Shown: positions 7,567 to 14,672, counted from the stretch's first letter. The stretch is DNA of 19,274 bases from an uncultured Clostridia bacterium (GCA_945871545.1 CAMBWJ010000005.1:1-19274), one strand, 5' to 3'. Made by a program: numbers and translations. The notes: generated by a model not told the origin, from the letters alone.

Positions 7567-8031
7567 TCATCCTGCGTCCACTCTTGGGCGCGTAAGCACG
7601 AATTCCTGCACCGGGCTTCCGAATTCCTCCGTCAGCCTGCCCTCGACGAAGCCCAGATGGCGGTAGAACGCCCGGGCAGCGCGGCCCTCCGGCACGCCCT
7701 CGCGGTAGGTGGTTACGGTCACATTCCTGTCCGTGTCCAGAAAGGTGAACATGTGGCGCACCAGCTTCTCCGCAATGTGCTGCCTGCGGAATCCCGGATC
7801 GACCGCGAGGAAGCACAGCATGCTTTCTTCCCTCGAAAACAGCAGTGCGCCGACGATTCTTCCGTCGCACCTTGCGCAGAGCGCGGCATTTCTTTCCATG
7901 AAGCCGAGCACGGTGCTTCTGTGCTCCGCAAGGGCCTCCGGGGTTTCCAGTCCGGGGAAGGCCCCCTTCACCTGATCCACCAGCGCCATCCAGCGGTCGA
8001 TGTCGCAGGGATGGGCAAGGGAAATTTCCAT
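7567..8031 (-). CDS. GNAT family N-acetyltransferase
   Basis: A 154-residue protein with a single GNAT fold, which transfers an acetyl group from acetyl-CoA to an amine. The N-terminus MEISLAHPCDIDRWMALVDQ is typical of the family. VGALLF and MLCFLAVDPGFRRQHIAEKLVRHMF form the beta-4/motif A acetyl-CoA site (R-x-x-x-I-A/G type). GRAARAFYRHLGFVEGR forms the C-terminal motif B. ATG 8031 begins two bases after the stop of the upstream hydrolase gene (TGACATG), implying translational coupling. A GTG at 8040 would overlap that gene by eight bases. There is only a weak ribosome-binding site, which also fits coupling. The substrate is unknown. Confidence 0.88.
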   Translation of the reverse strand: MEISLAHPCDIDRWMALVDQVKGAFPGLETPEALAEHRSTVLGFMERNAALCARCDGRIVGALLFSREESMLCFLAVDPGFRRQHIAEKLVRHMFTFLDTDRNVTVTTYREGVPEGRAARAFYRHLGFVEGRLTEEFGSPVQEFVLTRPRVDAG

Positions 8032-8032
8032 G

Positions 8033-8932
8033 TCATGCACCGGGCAGCGCCTCTGTTTCGGGAAATTGGTGGCGGTTCCCCGGCTGGATCACCAGCTCCG
8101 CAGGAACGCCGGCCCTTTGCAGCAGGTCATACAATTGCTCCGCCATGGGCAGACAGTCCTCGTCCTCCGAACCGCAGCGGATTTTCAACGAGATTCCCTT
8201 CTGCCGGATGGCGTCGATCAGCTCCTTGGCATGGTTTTCCAGCATGGGAATCCAGGGGCTCTGCAGAACCAGCGTGTCGCAGCGCGCGGGCGAAATTGCG
8301 ATTGCCCGCAGCAGCATGTCGCAGCCCGCAGAAAAGCCGCCGCAGACGATGCGATCAAAGCCCGCATGCTGCATTTTCTCGATTGCATCCGCCACCGGGA
8401 GATAGGAGGTCATGTCGTAGCTCCAGCGGTAGGTTCCGAATCCGTCCGGCTCGGCGCTCTGAATGGTCTCCAACTGCCATTCTGAATCGAGCAGCGGTCG
8501 CCAATCCTCGCGGGCGATCTGCGCGTTCTGGGTGTTTCCGTGCACCGCGAGGAACAATTTGTCGGACGTCCGGCCCTTCCAGCTGAAAACAGCCTTGCTT
8601 GCCGACGCGGCTTCCGCGTAGCGCGCGTCGGAGAGGGCCTTCAGCGCATGGAATGCGGGGTCATCCTGCAGCGCTGCGAGATCGTCGTCCTCCAGCACCT
8701 CCGGACGGTACCACCAGCCGTTTTCGCGGATGGCCAGATTCAGCCAGTCCAACGCGCGCGCAGGTTGGCCGTCTCCGCCCGCCAGACAGGAGAGGAAATA
8801 CAGCGCCTGCGGGCCGAAGTCCCCGGGGTTTCGCTCATATTTTTCCTGCAGAAAGCGGTACGCCGCCGCGTAGCCCTCCTCCGCGATGGCCAGGGTTTCC
8901 TCCAAAATATCATTCTCTCTTCTCAAATTCAA
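8033..8932 (-). CDS. Alpha/beta hydrolase-like protein (serine esterase type)
   Basis: A 299-residue protein. The C-terminal two-thirds looks like an alpha/beta hydrolase. An oxyanion-type LFLAVHGNTQN lies near 127-136, and the nucleophile elbow GFSAG has Ser201 (199-203). Candidate acid residues are Asp257/Asp259 in CGSEDEDC, and the catalytic His is His288 in QPGNRHQFP. Residues 1-110 are helical with a repeat-like feel (YAAAYRFLQEKYERNPGDFG, ALDWLNLAIRENGWW), unusual for a simple esterase and possibly TPR-like. There is no signal peptide, so it is probably cytoplasmic. The start is TTG 8932, with GAGGAG seven bases upstream; no ATG lies nearby in frame, and an in-frame stop occurs just upstream. 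It is co-transcribed with the GNAT gene. Substrate unknown. Confidence 0.75.
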   Translation of the reverse strand: MNLRRENDILEETLAIAEEGYAAAYRFLQEKYERNPGDFGPQALYFLSCLAGGDGQPARALDWLNLAIRENGWWYRPEVLEDDDLAALQDDPAFHALKALSDARYAEAASASKAVFSWKGRTSDKLFLAVHGNTQNAQIAREDWRPLLDSEWQLETIQSAEPDGFGTYRWSYDMTSYLPVADAIEKMQHAGFDRIVCGGFSAGCDMLLRAIAISPARCDTLVLQSPWIPMLENHAKELIDAIRQKGISLKIRCGSEDEDCLPMAEQLYDLLQRAGVPAELVIQPGNRHQFPETEALPGA

Positions 8933-8993
8933 TGATAATCTCCTCTTTCCAGTCGGTATGTCGTTTGTGCAGATTGCGGCAGTTGTTTTTCAT
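8910..8993 (-). CDS. Possible 27-residue leader peptide overlapping the hydrolase start
   Basis: An ATG at 8993 follows AGAGGGGA by nine bases and opens a 27-codon frame ending in TGA at 8910. The peptide begins MKNNCRNLHKRHTDWKEE and has no hydrophobic segment. It contains the hydrolase's Shine-Dalgarno and TTG start in the -1 frame relative to itself, so its translation would bring ribosomes across the weak TTG. It could instead be a chance ORF. The rest of 8994-9068 holds no recognisable feature. Confidence 0.35.
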   Translation of the reverse strand: MKNNCRNLHKRHTDWKEEIIIEFEKRE

Positions 8994-9068
8994 AATACAT
9001 CATCCCCTCTCAATGGACTTATGAAAATGCCGAAGCACGTTCATGCGAACTGGAAATGGCCATGGATT

Positions 9069-9557
9069 TCACATTGCCTCATCGAGCCGATTTACCGTGC
9101 AGCCCTTCTTTGCATAATAATCCAGCATCTCGTCAATCTTCTTCAGATCGTAGCTGGTGATGCAGTCGGACAGCACGTGCACGGCATAGCCCGCCTTGGC
9201 CATGTTGTAGCAGGTGGACTTGACGCAGGCGGTGGCGTCGGCCCCGGCGATGTAGAATTCGGTGAGGCCCTTCGCCTGAATGAAGGCGGCGAATTCCTCG
9301 CTGGTCAGCGCGTTGCTCTTGGTCTTGGTGAAGATGTTTCCGGAGACAAGCTTCAGCTCCGGGACGAACTCCGCACCGCGCGTATCGGGCTTGAAGGTTC
9401 TGGTTCCGGCAGACAGGTTGTGGTGCCGGATGTAGACGATTTCCATGCCTTGCCCAACGGCCCAGTCGACGGCCCGGTTGACCCCATCGATGATCCCCTT
9501 GTAGTTCTTTGTGATGTCATTCTGAAGGTCGATCACAACCAGTGCCCTGTTGTTCAT
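9069..9557 (-). CDS. Isochorismatase-family cysteine hydrolase (nicotinamidase-like)
   Basis: A 162-residue cytoplasmic hydrolase of the isochorismatase/nicotinamidase superfamily. The catalytic Asp10 lies in ALVVIDLQND, the Lys is K78 or K80 in FTKTKSNAL, and the nucleophile Cys111 lies in AGADATACVKST. A non-Pro cis-peptide region is typical just before the Cys. It is shorter than classical nicotinamidases (about 180-210 residues) and lacks their usual metal-binding D-x-H run, so the amide substrate is open. The ATG has GAGGTGG seven bases upstream. It starts 12 bases after the thymidine kinase-GNAT gene and is probably its operon partner. No clear terminator was seen downstream. Confidence 0.88.
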   Translation of the reverse strand: MNNRALVVIDLQNDITKNYKGIIDGVNRAVDWAVGQGMEIVYIRHHNLSAGTRTFKPDTRGAEFVPELKLVSGNIFTKTKSNALTSEEFAAFIQAKGLTEFYIAGADATACVKSTCYNMAKAGYAVHVLSDCITSYDLKKIDEMLDYYAKKGCTVNRLDEAM

Positions 9558-9569
9558 CGTTTTTCCACC

Positions 9570-10562
9570 TCACAGCGCAAGCTCCAGCACCTGCATGTCC
9601 TTCAAATCCGGCTCATCGAACTGCACCCCGGCGTAGCCCTCGTCCAGGAAGAAGTCCTCGCGGGTGAAGCTGTACTTAAAGCCGAAGCGCTCGTAGAAGG
9701 GCATGAGCTCCTGGGACGTGCCCACCAGCATGCGCTTGCAGCGGGGCTGGTACAGGCGGATCAGGTGCTTGACCAGCCGGGAGGCGCAGCCCTTATTCCG
9801 CATGCCGGGCGCGGTGGCGAGGTTGTACAGCTCGCATACCTGCTCGTCCACCTGGCCCACCACCGCCACGGACGCGGCCTGACCGTTGATCATCAGCACG
9901 TACATTTCGCCCTTTTCAAGATAGCGGTCAATCATTTTCTCACTTGGATCAGCCTCCAGCAGCAGCGGCAGGTAGGCCTTCTTGCCCGCGGAGATCTTGC
10001 GCACCTCCAGCGGGGCCAGTTCGCCCGTCTTCCAGTGCCTGCGGCACAGCGCCACGTAGCTCTCGTTGCCGCCCAGCACGATCTGCTCGCCCTCGCGCGC
10101 CACCTTGCCGTCCACCACGCGGGCGTTGCAGGTGGCCTTGCGGCCGCACCAGCACACCGTCTTGATTTCCTCGATGGTGTCCGCCCAGGCCATCAGCCAG
10201 GTGCTTCCCTCAAAAAGTTCGCCCCGGAAGTCCGCGCGCAGGCCGTAGCAGATCACCGGGATGTTCATTTCATCCACAATCTGCACCAGCTGCGCCACCT
10301 GCTCCTTCTTCAGGAACTGGGCCTCGTCCACAATGATGCAGTTGTAGGCGGAGAGATCCACATTTTCCAGCTCCTCCATGTAGATGCAGGGCGCGCTCAG
10401 GCCGCTGCGGGAGCCCACGATGCGCTCGCCGTCGCGGTTGTCCAGCCGGGGCTTCACCATCAGCGCGTTCTGACCGCGCTCGTGGTAGTTGTACTGCACC
10501 ATGATGGCGTTCGCCGTCTTGGAGGAACCCATCGCGCCGTAGCGGAAGTAGAGCTTTGCCAT
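9570..10562 (-). CDS. tdk: Thymidine kinase fused to a C-terminal GNAT acetyltransferase domain
   Basis: A 330-residue two-domain protein. Residues 1-185 are a complete type-II thymidine kinase (thymidine + ATP to dTMP, nucleotide salvage). The P-loop is GAMGSSKT (9-16), DEAQF (79-83) carries the catalytic Glu80, and CYGLRADFRGELFEG is the thymidine-site region. The structural zinc ligands are CWC (137/139) and Cys173/His176 in CRRHW. Residues about 188-330 form a GNAT domain (VRKISAGKKAYLPLLLEADP, LYNLATAPGMRNKGCASRLV, FYERFGFKYSFTREDFF). Normal bacterial Tdk is about 190-200 residues, so the extra 140 residues are a real extension in one frame. ATG 10562 has AAGGAG ten bases upstream. No convincing promoter was found in the divergent gap. 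Confidence 0.92.
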   Translation of the reverse strand: MAKLYFRYGAMGSSKTANAIMVQYNYHERGQNALMVKPRLDNRDGERIVGSRSGLSAPCIYMEELENVDLSAYNCIIVDEAQFLKKEQVAQLVQIVDEMNIPVICYGLRADFRGELFEGSTWLMAWADTIEEIKTVCWCGRKATCNARVVDGKVAREGEQIVLGGNESYVALCRRHWKTGELAPLEVRKISAGKKAYLPLLLEADPSEKMIDRYLEKGEMYVLMINGQAASVAVVGQVDEQVCELYNLATAPGMRNKGCASRLVKHLIRLYQPRCKRMLVGTSQELMPFYERFGFKYSFTREDFFLDEGYAGVQFDEPDLKDMQVLELAL

Positions 10563-10642
10563 GTCAAATGTACTCCTTTTGCGAAAATACCTAACATATT
10601 CGCTGCACGGGGGGAAACTTCCTGCCGAACGCGGCGTTAATC

Positions 10643-10671
10643 TTGCCATGGAGCGGGATTTCGGGTAAAAT
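10643..10671 (+). promoter_or_regulatory. Sigma-A promoter for tmcAL
   Basis: TTGCCA (10643-10648), a 17-base spacer and TAAAAT (10666-10671), 24 bases upstream of the ATG. It lies in the divergent gap with the thymidine kinase gene. Confidence 0.85.
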
Positions 10672-10695
10672 GGGTGCAGCAAGGAGGGGATTTCC

Positions 10696-11865
10696 ATGAA
10701 AATCGCGGGCGTCATCGCCGAATACAATCCCTTTCACAAGGGCCACGCCCACCACCTGAAGGAGACCCGGCGGATGGGAGGCTGCGATTATGTCGTGGTC
10801 TGCATGGATGGCAGCTTCACCCAGCGGGGGGAACCGGCCTGCATGGACAAGTGGGCGCGGGCGCGGATTGCACTGAAATACGGGGCGGACGCGGTGTTCG
10901 AGCTGCCCGCGCTGTGGGCCTTGCAGCCTGCGGACGGCTTCGCCCGGGGCGGTGTGGCGGTGCTGGGGGAGCTGGGCTGCGACATGCTCTCCTTCGGAAG
11001 CGAGGAAACCGACATAAATCTACTGAAAACCCTTGCGGAAATGGGAGAAAATGAGCCGGAAGCGCTGCGTGATGCGCTGCGGAGGGGACTGGAGGCGGGC
11101 AAGTCCCACGCCCGGGCGCGGGGCGAGGCGCTGTCCATGCTGCTGGGCGTGGACGCGGAGAAGCTGAATTCGCCGAATCTGATCCTTGCAGCGCAGTATT
11201 TGCGGGAAATCGGGGCGCAAAATCTGAAAATGCAGCCCCTGCCGGTCGCGCGCATCGGGAATTATCACGATGAAACCCTGGGTGCGTTCGCCTCGGCCAC
11301 GGCCATCCGTGCAGCGATTTCTGATGGGAAAATGGACGAAGCGCTGAACTGCGTGCCGGAGCCTGCCCGGGAGGAGCTGCGCCGCGCGGGGCATATGCAC
11401 CCCATGGACGACCTGCTTTTGCATGCATTGCGGGGCATGTCGCCGGAGGAAATCGCGGAAATTCCCGGCGTGGGCGAGGGTCTGGAAAAGCGGATCGCGC
11501 GCTGCGCCCAGAAGGCTTCAGGCCGCGAGGCGCTGCTGGAGGAACTGAAATGCAAGCGCTACACCCGCGCGCGACTGAGCCGCATCTGCGCCTGCGCGCT
11601 GCTGAAGCTCACGAAATCCATGGTGGAAAGCCATGCAATGCCCGGATATGCCCGGCTGATCGGCATGCGGGAGGACGCGCGGCCGCTGTTGCGGGAGCTG
11701 AAGGCGCGGTCACAATTGCCCATCGCCTCCGATGCTACGCAGCTGCGGGGCGATCCCGTATTTGCGCTGGAATGCCGCGCCACCGACCTGCGCGCGCTGC
11801 TGTGCGACGAACCCGCCGAGAGATGCGCGGGGCAGGAGTTCACCCGGAAGTTCGTGCGGATTTAG
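10696..11865 (+). CDS. tmcAL: tRNA(Met) cytidine acetate ligase
   Basis: A 389-residue nucleotidyltransferase-superfamily enzyme (formerly YlbM/DUF795). It activates acetate with ATP and forms N4-acetylcytidine at the wobble position of elongator tRNA-Met. The N-terminal signature GVIAEYNPFHKGH contains the nucleotide-binding HxGH. It is followed by GSFTQRGEPA, KWARARIALKYGADAVFELP, SPNLILAAQYL and ASATAIR, the conserved blocks of this family in order. Length matches the usual 390-410. ATG 10696 has AAGGAGG eight bases upstream and a good promoter. It is monocistronic, converging on the membrane-protein pair. It is the third translation-linked locus in the window. Confidence 0.94.
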   Translation: MKIAGVIAEYNPFHKGHAHHLKETRRMGGCDYVVVCMDGSFTQRGEPACMDKWARARIALKYGADAVFELPALWALQPADGFARGGVAVLGELGCDMLSFGSEETDINLLKTLAEMGENEPEALRDALRRGLEAGKSHARARGEALSMLLGVDAEKLNSPNLILAAQYLREIGAQNLKMQPLPVARIGNYHDETLGAFASATAIRAAISDGKMDEALNCVPEPAREELRRAGHMHPMDDLLLHALRGMSPEEIAEIPGVGEGLEKRIARCAQKASGREALLEELKCKRYTRARLSRICACALLKLTKSMVESHAMPGYARLIGMREDARPLLRELKARSQLPIASDATQLRGDPVFALECRATDLRALLCDEPAERCAGQEFTRKFVRI

Positions 11866-11934
11866 GCGCTTTTCATCGCGATACGAAGCGGAGATTCGCC
11901 TGCAAAGCGTGGGATTTTTCGAAGAAATGGGTGA

Positions 11935-11976
11935 GACAAATCCCGGCTGTCCATGAAAAAACAGCCGGGATTTGTC
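11935..11976. terminator. Perfect 16-bp inverted repeat between converging genes (bidirectional terminator)
   Basis: GACAAATCCCGGCTGT (11935-11950), a 10-base loop and the exact complement (11961-11976). It lies between the stops of tmcAL (plus) and the membrane-protein pair (minus). Each arm starts A-rich and ends T-rich, as in bidirectional terminators, but neither strand has a long T run beyond the stem. The 11866-11934 stretch before it holds nothing recognisable. Confidence 0.8.
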
Positions 11977-11998
11977 ATGCTGCGGAGAATTTGCACCC

Positions 11999-12508
11999 TT
12001 ACTTCTTTTTCACGCGCTGGGTGAGTGCGGCCTTCAGTTCATCATCGGCCTGGATCAGCGCCATGTGCGTGCCGGCGGAGTTCTTGTACACCAGCGCGGT
12101 GCGCGCAAGCTTGCAGGAGGGATGGGTGGCCCGGGTGCAGCGGAGCTTGCCGTAGCGCTTGCACGCGTCCTCGGGCGCGCCCACGAACAGCAGCTGGTTC
12201 AGGTAGATATCCTCGATGTGGCGCTCGCGCTTGCCATAGAAGCGGCTCATGCGCAGCAGGTCCTCCGTCAGCGTGTAGCTGATGCGGGCGACGTACACCC
12301 GCAGCACCTGCAGGGCGATGAAGCCGCCGATGACCCAGAAGGCGATGAGTCCGGCGAGGCCACCCGCGCGCTCGGAGATGCGGGAGAACCACGCGCCGAA
12401 CAGGTCGATGGCGAGGTAGTTGACCAGAAACAGGATCGCCATCAGGCAGACGATCAGCAGGACGCCCTGCAGGGGATTGAGCTTCTTGTGTCCGATGCTT
12501 TGCTTCAT
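11999..12508 (-). CDS. Two-span membrane protein with PH-like cytoplasmic domain (hypothetical)
   Basis: A 169-residue protein of unknown function. Two hydrophobic segments (about 14-37 and 50-70) are separated by a short loop (FSRISERAG). The soluble C-terminal domain begins YTLTEDLLRMSRFYGKRERHIEDIYLNQL. That pattern, with the late VYKNSAGTHMALIQADDELKAAL, resembles bacterial PH-like (bPH) domains by eye: strand, basic turn, 'I.DI.L..', final helix. This is an inference, not a database match. Its ATG shares one base with the stop of the upstream gene (TAATG), so the two are translationally coupled and probably act together. AGGAG lies inside the upstream gene's last codons. Confidence 0.72.
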   Translation of the reverse strand: MKQSIGHKKLNPLQGVLLIVCLMAILFLVNYLAIDLFGAWFSRISERAGGLAGLIAFWVIGGFIALQVLRVYVARISYTLTEDLLRMSRFYGKRERHIEDIYLNQLLFVGAPEDACKRYGKLRCTRATHPSCKLARTALVYKNSAGTHMALIQADDELKAALTQRVKKK

Positions 12509-13107
12509 TATCCATTCACTCCTGACGTAAGGTTTTCCAGGGCGGCCCTTGCAGCGGCGGGATTGTCCGCGCCCGCAGAGACGAAGAGATAGACCTCCCC
12601 CTCCCCCTCCGCAAGAATTGCGCCCGCGTCGAGCCGAACGGCGCAGCTTTCGCCCGTCTCGGGGTCGAAGGCAGGTTCTCCGTCGGGGAGGTTTTCCAGA
12701 TCCAGCGCCGCGCAGTAGCCCCGCGCCGCCATGACCTCATAGCTTACTTCATCGGCGATGTACAGATCCGCGCCGCCGGAGACGAACCTCGTGGCCAGCA
12801 GGATGTTGGAGCCCGCATCGCTTTCGCCAAGGTATTGCAGCAGCTCGATCTCCACCTCCCGCAGCTCCGGCTCCGCAGCCTGGGCGGCGGCAAGAATCCG
12901 CTCCTCCAGCCGTTCCAGCTCCGCTTCCGGCGCGTCCACGTTCACCAGCATCACGCGCAGCAGCGCGCGCTCCGGCGTGCGGGGACGTGTGACGGTGAAG
13001 ATCAGGTTGTTCAGAAAGCACAGGAGCACGATTCCGGCGAGGTAGAAATACCAGCGCCTGCGCAGGTGCTCCCGGATTCTGTGCGGGCTGAGTTGAACCT
13101 CGGGCAT
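12508..13107 (-). CDS. Membrane-anchored extracytoplasmic protein (hypothetical)
   Basis: A 199-residue protein of unknown function. A short basic N-terminal stretch (RIREHLRRRWYF) precedes one membrane segment at about 20-38. The rest is acidic and should lie outside the membrane. GSNILLATRFVSGGADLYIADEVSYEVMAARG resembles the sugar- or ligand-binding edge of solute-binding proteins. From memory, similar 190-220 residue anchored proteins occur in Clostridia, but I cannot name a family. No lipobox is seen. ATG 13107 follows GGAGG by six bases. It is first in a two-gene operon, with a one-base stop/start overlap into the next gene and a divergent neighbour gene upstream. Confidence 0.72.
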   Translation of the reverse strand: MPEVQLSPHRIREHLRRRWYFYLAGIVLLCFLNNLIFTVTRPRTPERALLRVMLVNVDAPEAELERLEERILAAAQAAEPELREVEIELLQYLGESDAGSNILLATRFVSGGADLYIADEVSYEVMAARGYCAALDLENLPDGEPAFDPETGESCAVRLDAGAILAEGEGEVYLFVSAGADNPAAARAALENLTSGVNG

Positions 13108-13136
13108 GGCGCGCCTCCGTGGAAGGGTTTTCTAAC

Positions 13137-13165
13137 ATTATAGACCGAAATTGCGGCAAAGGCAA
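13137..13165 (-). promoter_or_regulatory. Sigma-A promoter for the membrane-protein pair
   Basis: On the minus strand, TTGCCT (13160-13165), a 17-base spacer and a perfect TATAAT (13137-13142). It is back to back with the plus-strand promoter at 13190-13218. The two -35 boxes are only 24 bases apart, so a regulator bound between them could affect both genes. Confidence 0.85.
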
Positions 13166-13189
13166 GGCGGGAAGAAAAGTTCTTTGCGC

Positions 13190-13218
13190 TTGACAGAGCG
13201 GGGTTTGCGGGTTATCAT
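13190..13218 (+). promoter_or_regulatory. Sigma-A promoter for the YhaM-like gene
   Basis: TTGACA (13190-13195, perfect), a 17-base spacer and TATCAT (13213-13218). The -10 ends 54 bases upstream of the ATG. Confidence 0.85.
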
Positions 13219-13272
13219 GAAAGGTGGATTTTTCAGGCCGGGCGAACCGGCCCCGAACGAGGAGGATACGAC

Positions 13273-14238
13273 ATGAAACAGCAGCCTCAGCTTGCGGCCA
13301 TGATCAAGGGCCAGGTGTTCGACGGCTTTCTGCTGACCCGCAGCGCGGCGCAGAAGACCAGCTCCAACGGCAGCAAGTATCTGGATATGACGCTGTGCGA
13401 TATTTCCACGGAAGTGAACGCGAAGATGTGGGACGGCCTGACCCCGCCGCCGGCGGTGGCCACGGTGCTGCGGGTGCGCGGCATGATGCTGGAGTACAAC
13501 GGCCGGCCCCAGCTGCGCGTGGACAAGATGCGCCCGGCCACCGAGGCGGACGATTACGACATGCAGCTGCTGGCTCCCTGCGCCCCGGATTCCCCGGAGC
13601 AGATGCGCGGCGAGATCGACGCGCGCATCGCGCAGATGGCCGACCCCCAGCTGCAGGCGCTGGTTGCGCGGCGGCTGGAGGCCTGCGGCGAGAAGCTGCG
13701 CTACTATCCGGCGGCCTCCAAGCTGCACCACGCCGAGCGCAGCGGCCTATTGCACCACACCAGCACCATGCTGCGCATGGCGGCGCACGTCTGCGAGGTC
13801 TATCCCCAGCTGGACGCGGATCTGCTGGCGGCGGGCGTGATCCTGCACGATTTGTGCAAGATCGACGAGATGGCCTCCGATGAGATCGGCATGGTGTCCG
13901 ACTACACCGCCGAGGGCCTGCTGATCGGCCATCTGGTGGCGGGCGTGGCGGAGATCGACCGCCTGGGCAAGGAGCTGGGCGTAAGGCAGGAGCTTCTGAT
14001 GATGGTGGAGCACATGATCCTCTCCCACCACGACCTGCCCGAGTACGGCAGCCCCAAGCCGCCGATGTTCCCGGAGGCCGAGGTGCTGCACGTGCTGGAT
14101 CTGCTGGACGCGCGCATGTTCGAGATGACCCGCGCCCTGAAGAACGCCCAGCCCGGGGGCTTCACCGAGCGCATTTGGTCGCTGGAGCGCAGGCTGTACC
14201 GCCGGAAGGAGGTTCCTGCGAGGGAGAATCAGGAATAA
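13273..14238 (+). CDS. yhaM: YhaM-like 3'-5' exoribonuclease (OB fold + HD domain)
   Basis: A 321-residue protein matching the YhaM/Cbf1 architecture: an N-terminal nucleic-acid-binding OB fold (about residues 10-88, with DGFLLTRSAAQKTSSNGSKYLDMTLCD) followed by a metal-dependent HD hydrolase domain. HD-domain residues are His161/His162 in SGLLHHT, His192-Asp193 in GVILHDLCKI, His220 in LIGHLVAG, His252/His253 in ILSHHD, and Asp279 in LDLLDARM. B. subtilis YhaM degrades RNA and single-stranded DNA 3'-5', and its length (about 314) agrees. The ATG has GAGGAGG seven bases upstream. Its own promoter drives it; repeat hairpins begin about ten bases after the stop and may act as terminator. Confidence 0.92.
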   Translation: MKQQPQLAAMIKGQVFDGFLLTRSAAQKTSSNGSKYLDMTLCDISTEVNAKMWDGLTPPPAVATVLRVRGMMLEYNGRPQLRVDKMRPATEADDYDMQLLAPCAPDSPEQMRGEIDARIAQMADPQLQALVARRLEACGEKLRYYPAASKLHHAERSGLLHHTSTMLRMAAHVCEVYPQLDADLLAAGVILHDLCKIDEMASDEIGMVSDYTAEGLLIGHLVAGVAEIDRLGKELGVRQELLMMVEHMILSHHDLPEYGSPKPPMFPEAEVLHVLDLLDARMFEMTRALKNAQPGGFTERIWSLERRLYRRKEVPARENQE

Positions 14239-14672
14239 AAGAATGCGGCGGGATGAGGGCATCCCGCCCTACGATTACGCGACAGGGTATGACAATCCCT
14301 CCGGCACGGCTGCGCCGCGCCACCTCCCTTTACACAAGGGAGGCTGGGGGCGAATGCCTGTTTTGCACAAGAAAAGCGGAGGAAAGGCGGCGGGGTGAGG
14401 GCACCCCGCCCTACGGCCACGGGTTGTCCCATAGCATTCTTCCGTTTTAAGGCACCCCGCCCTACGGCACAGAGCGAATCCGGGCAGTATTTTCAGAACC
14501 AAATGTGAGAAATGCAGTTCATTCTTGCCGGACTGGATTTCGGGGGTGCGCAGAAATACCGCAAGGAAGGAAACGCAGAACCTCTGCCCCTTGAACAAGT
14601 GGGGGCAGAGGTTCGTGATCTAGACCGCGAAGCGATGTGGCTGCGGCGCCTCGCCGCCCATTCTTTATGGAT
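14239..14672. repeat. Gene-free interval of GC-rich palindromic repeats
   Basis: This 434-base stretch has no credible gene. It holds two full copies (14247-14268, 14389-14410) and one half copy (14451-14468) of a hairpin ending ...CGCCCTACG. It also holds a different double-hairpin element at 14294-14350: an imperfect stem GGCACGGCTGCGCCGCGCC (14303-14321), then CCTCCCTT TACAC AAGGGAGG (14323-14343). From memory, near-identical elements recur between genes in gut Clostridia. The 14469-14578 part shows no structure I can name. A terminator-like hairpin for the peptidase gene lies at 14579-14613. Confidence 0.75.
14579..14613 (-). terminator. Hairpin downstream of the oligoendopeptidase gene
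   Basis: A perfect 12-bp stem (AACCTCTGCCCC 14579-14590 / GGGGCAGAGGTT 14602-14613) with an 11-base loop, 59 bases past the peptidase stop. The minus-strand sequence after it (CTGCGTTTCC) is a poor T run, so termination is probable rather than certain. Confidence 0.6.

Noticed and set aside
8886..10640. A 584-codon plus-strand open frame
   Set aside because: It is antisense to the isochorismatase and thymidine kinase genes, both with intact active sites; composition is that of a mirror frame.
10563..10642. Promoter for the thymidine kinase gene (TATGTT- or TAGGTA-type -10)
   Set aside because: No acceptable -35 lies 16-18 bases upstream of either candidate.
14245..14468. Possible CRISPR array
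   Set aside because: The repeats are palindromic, unequally spaced (about 142 and 58 bases) and only two and a half copies; there are no regular spacers and no cas genes.
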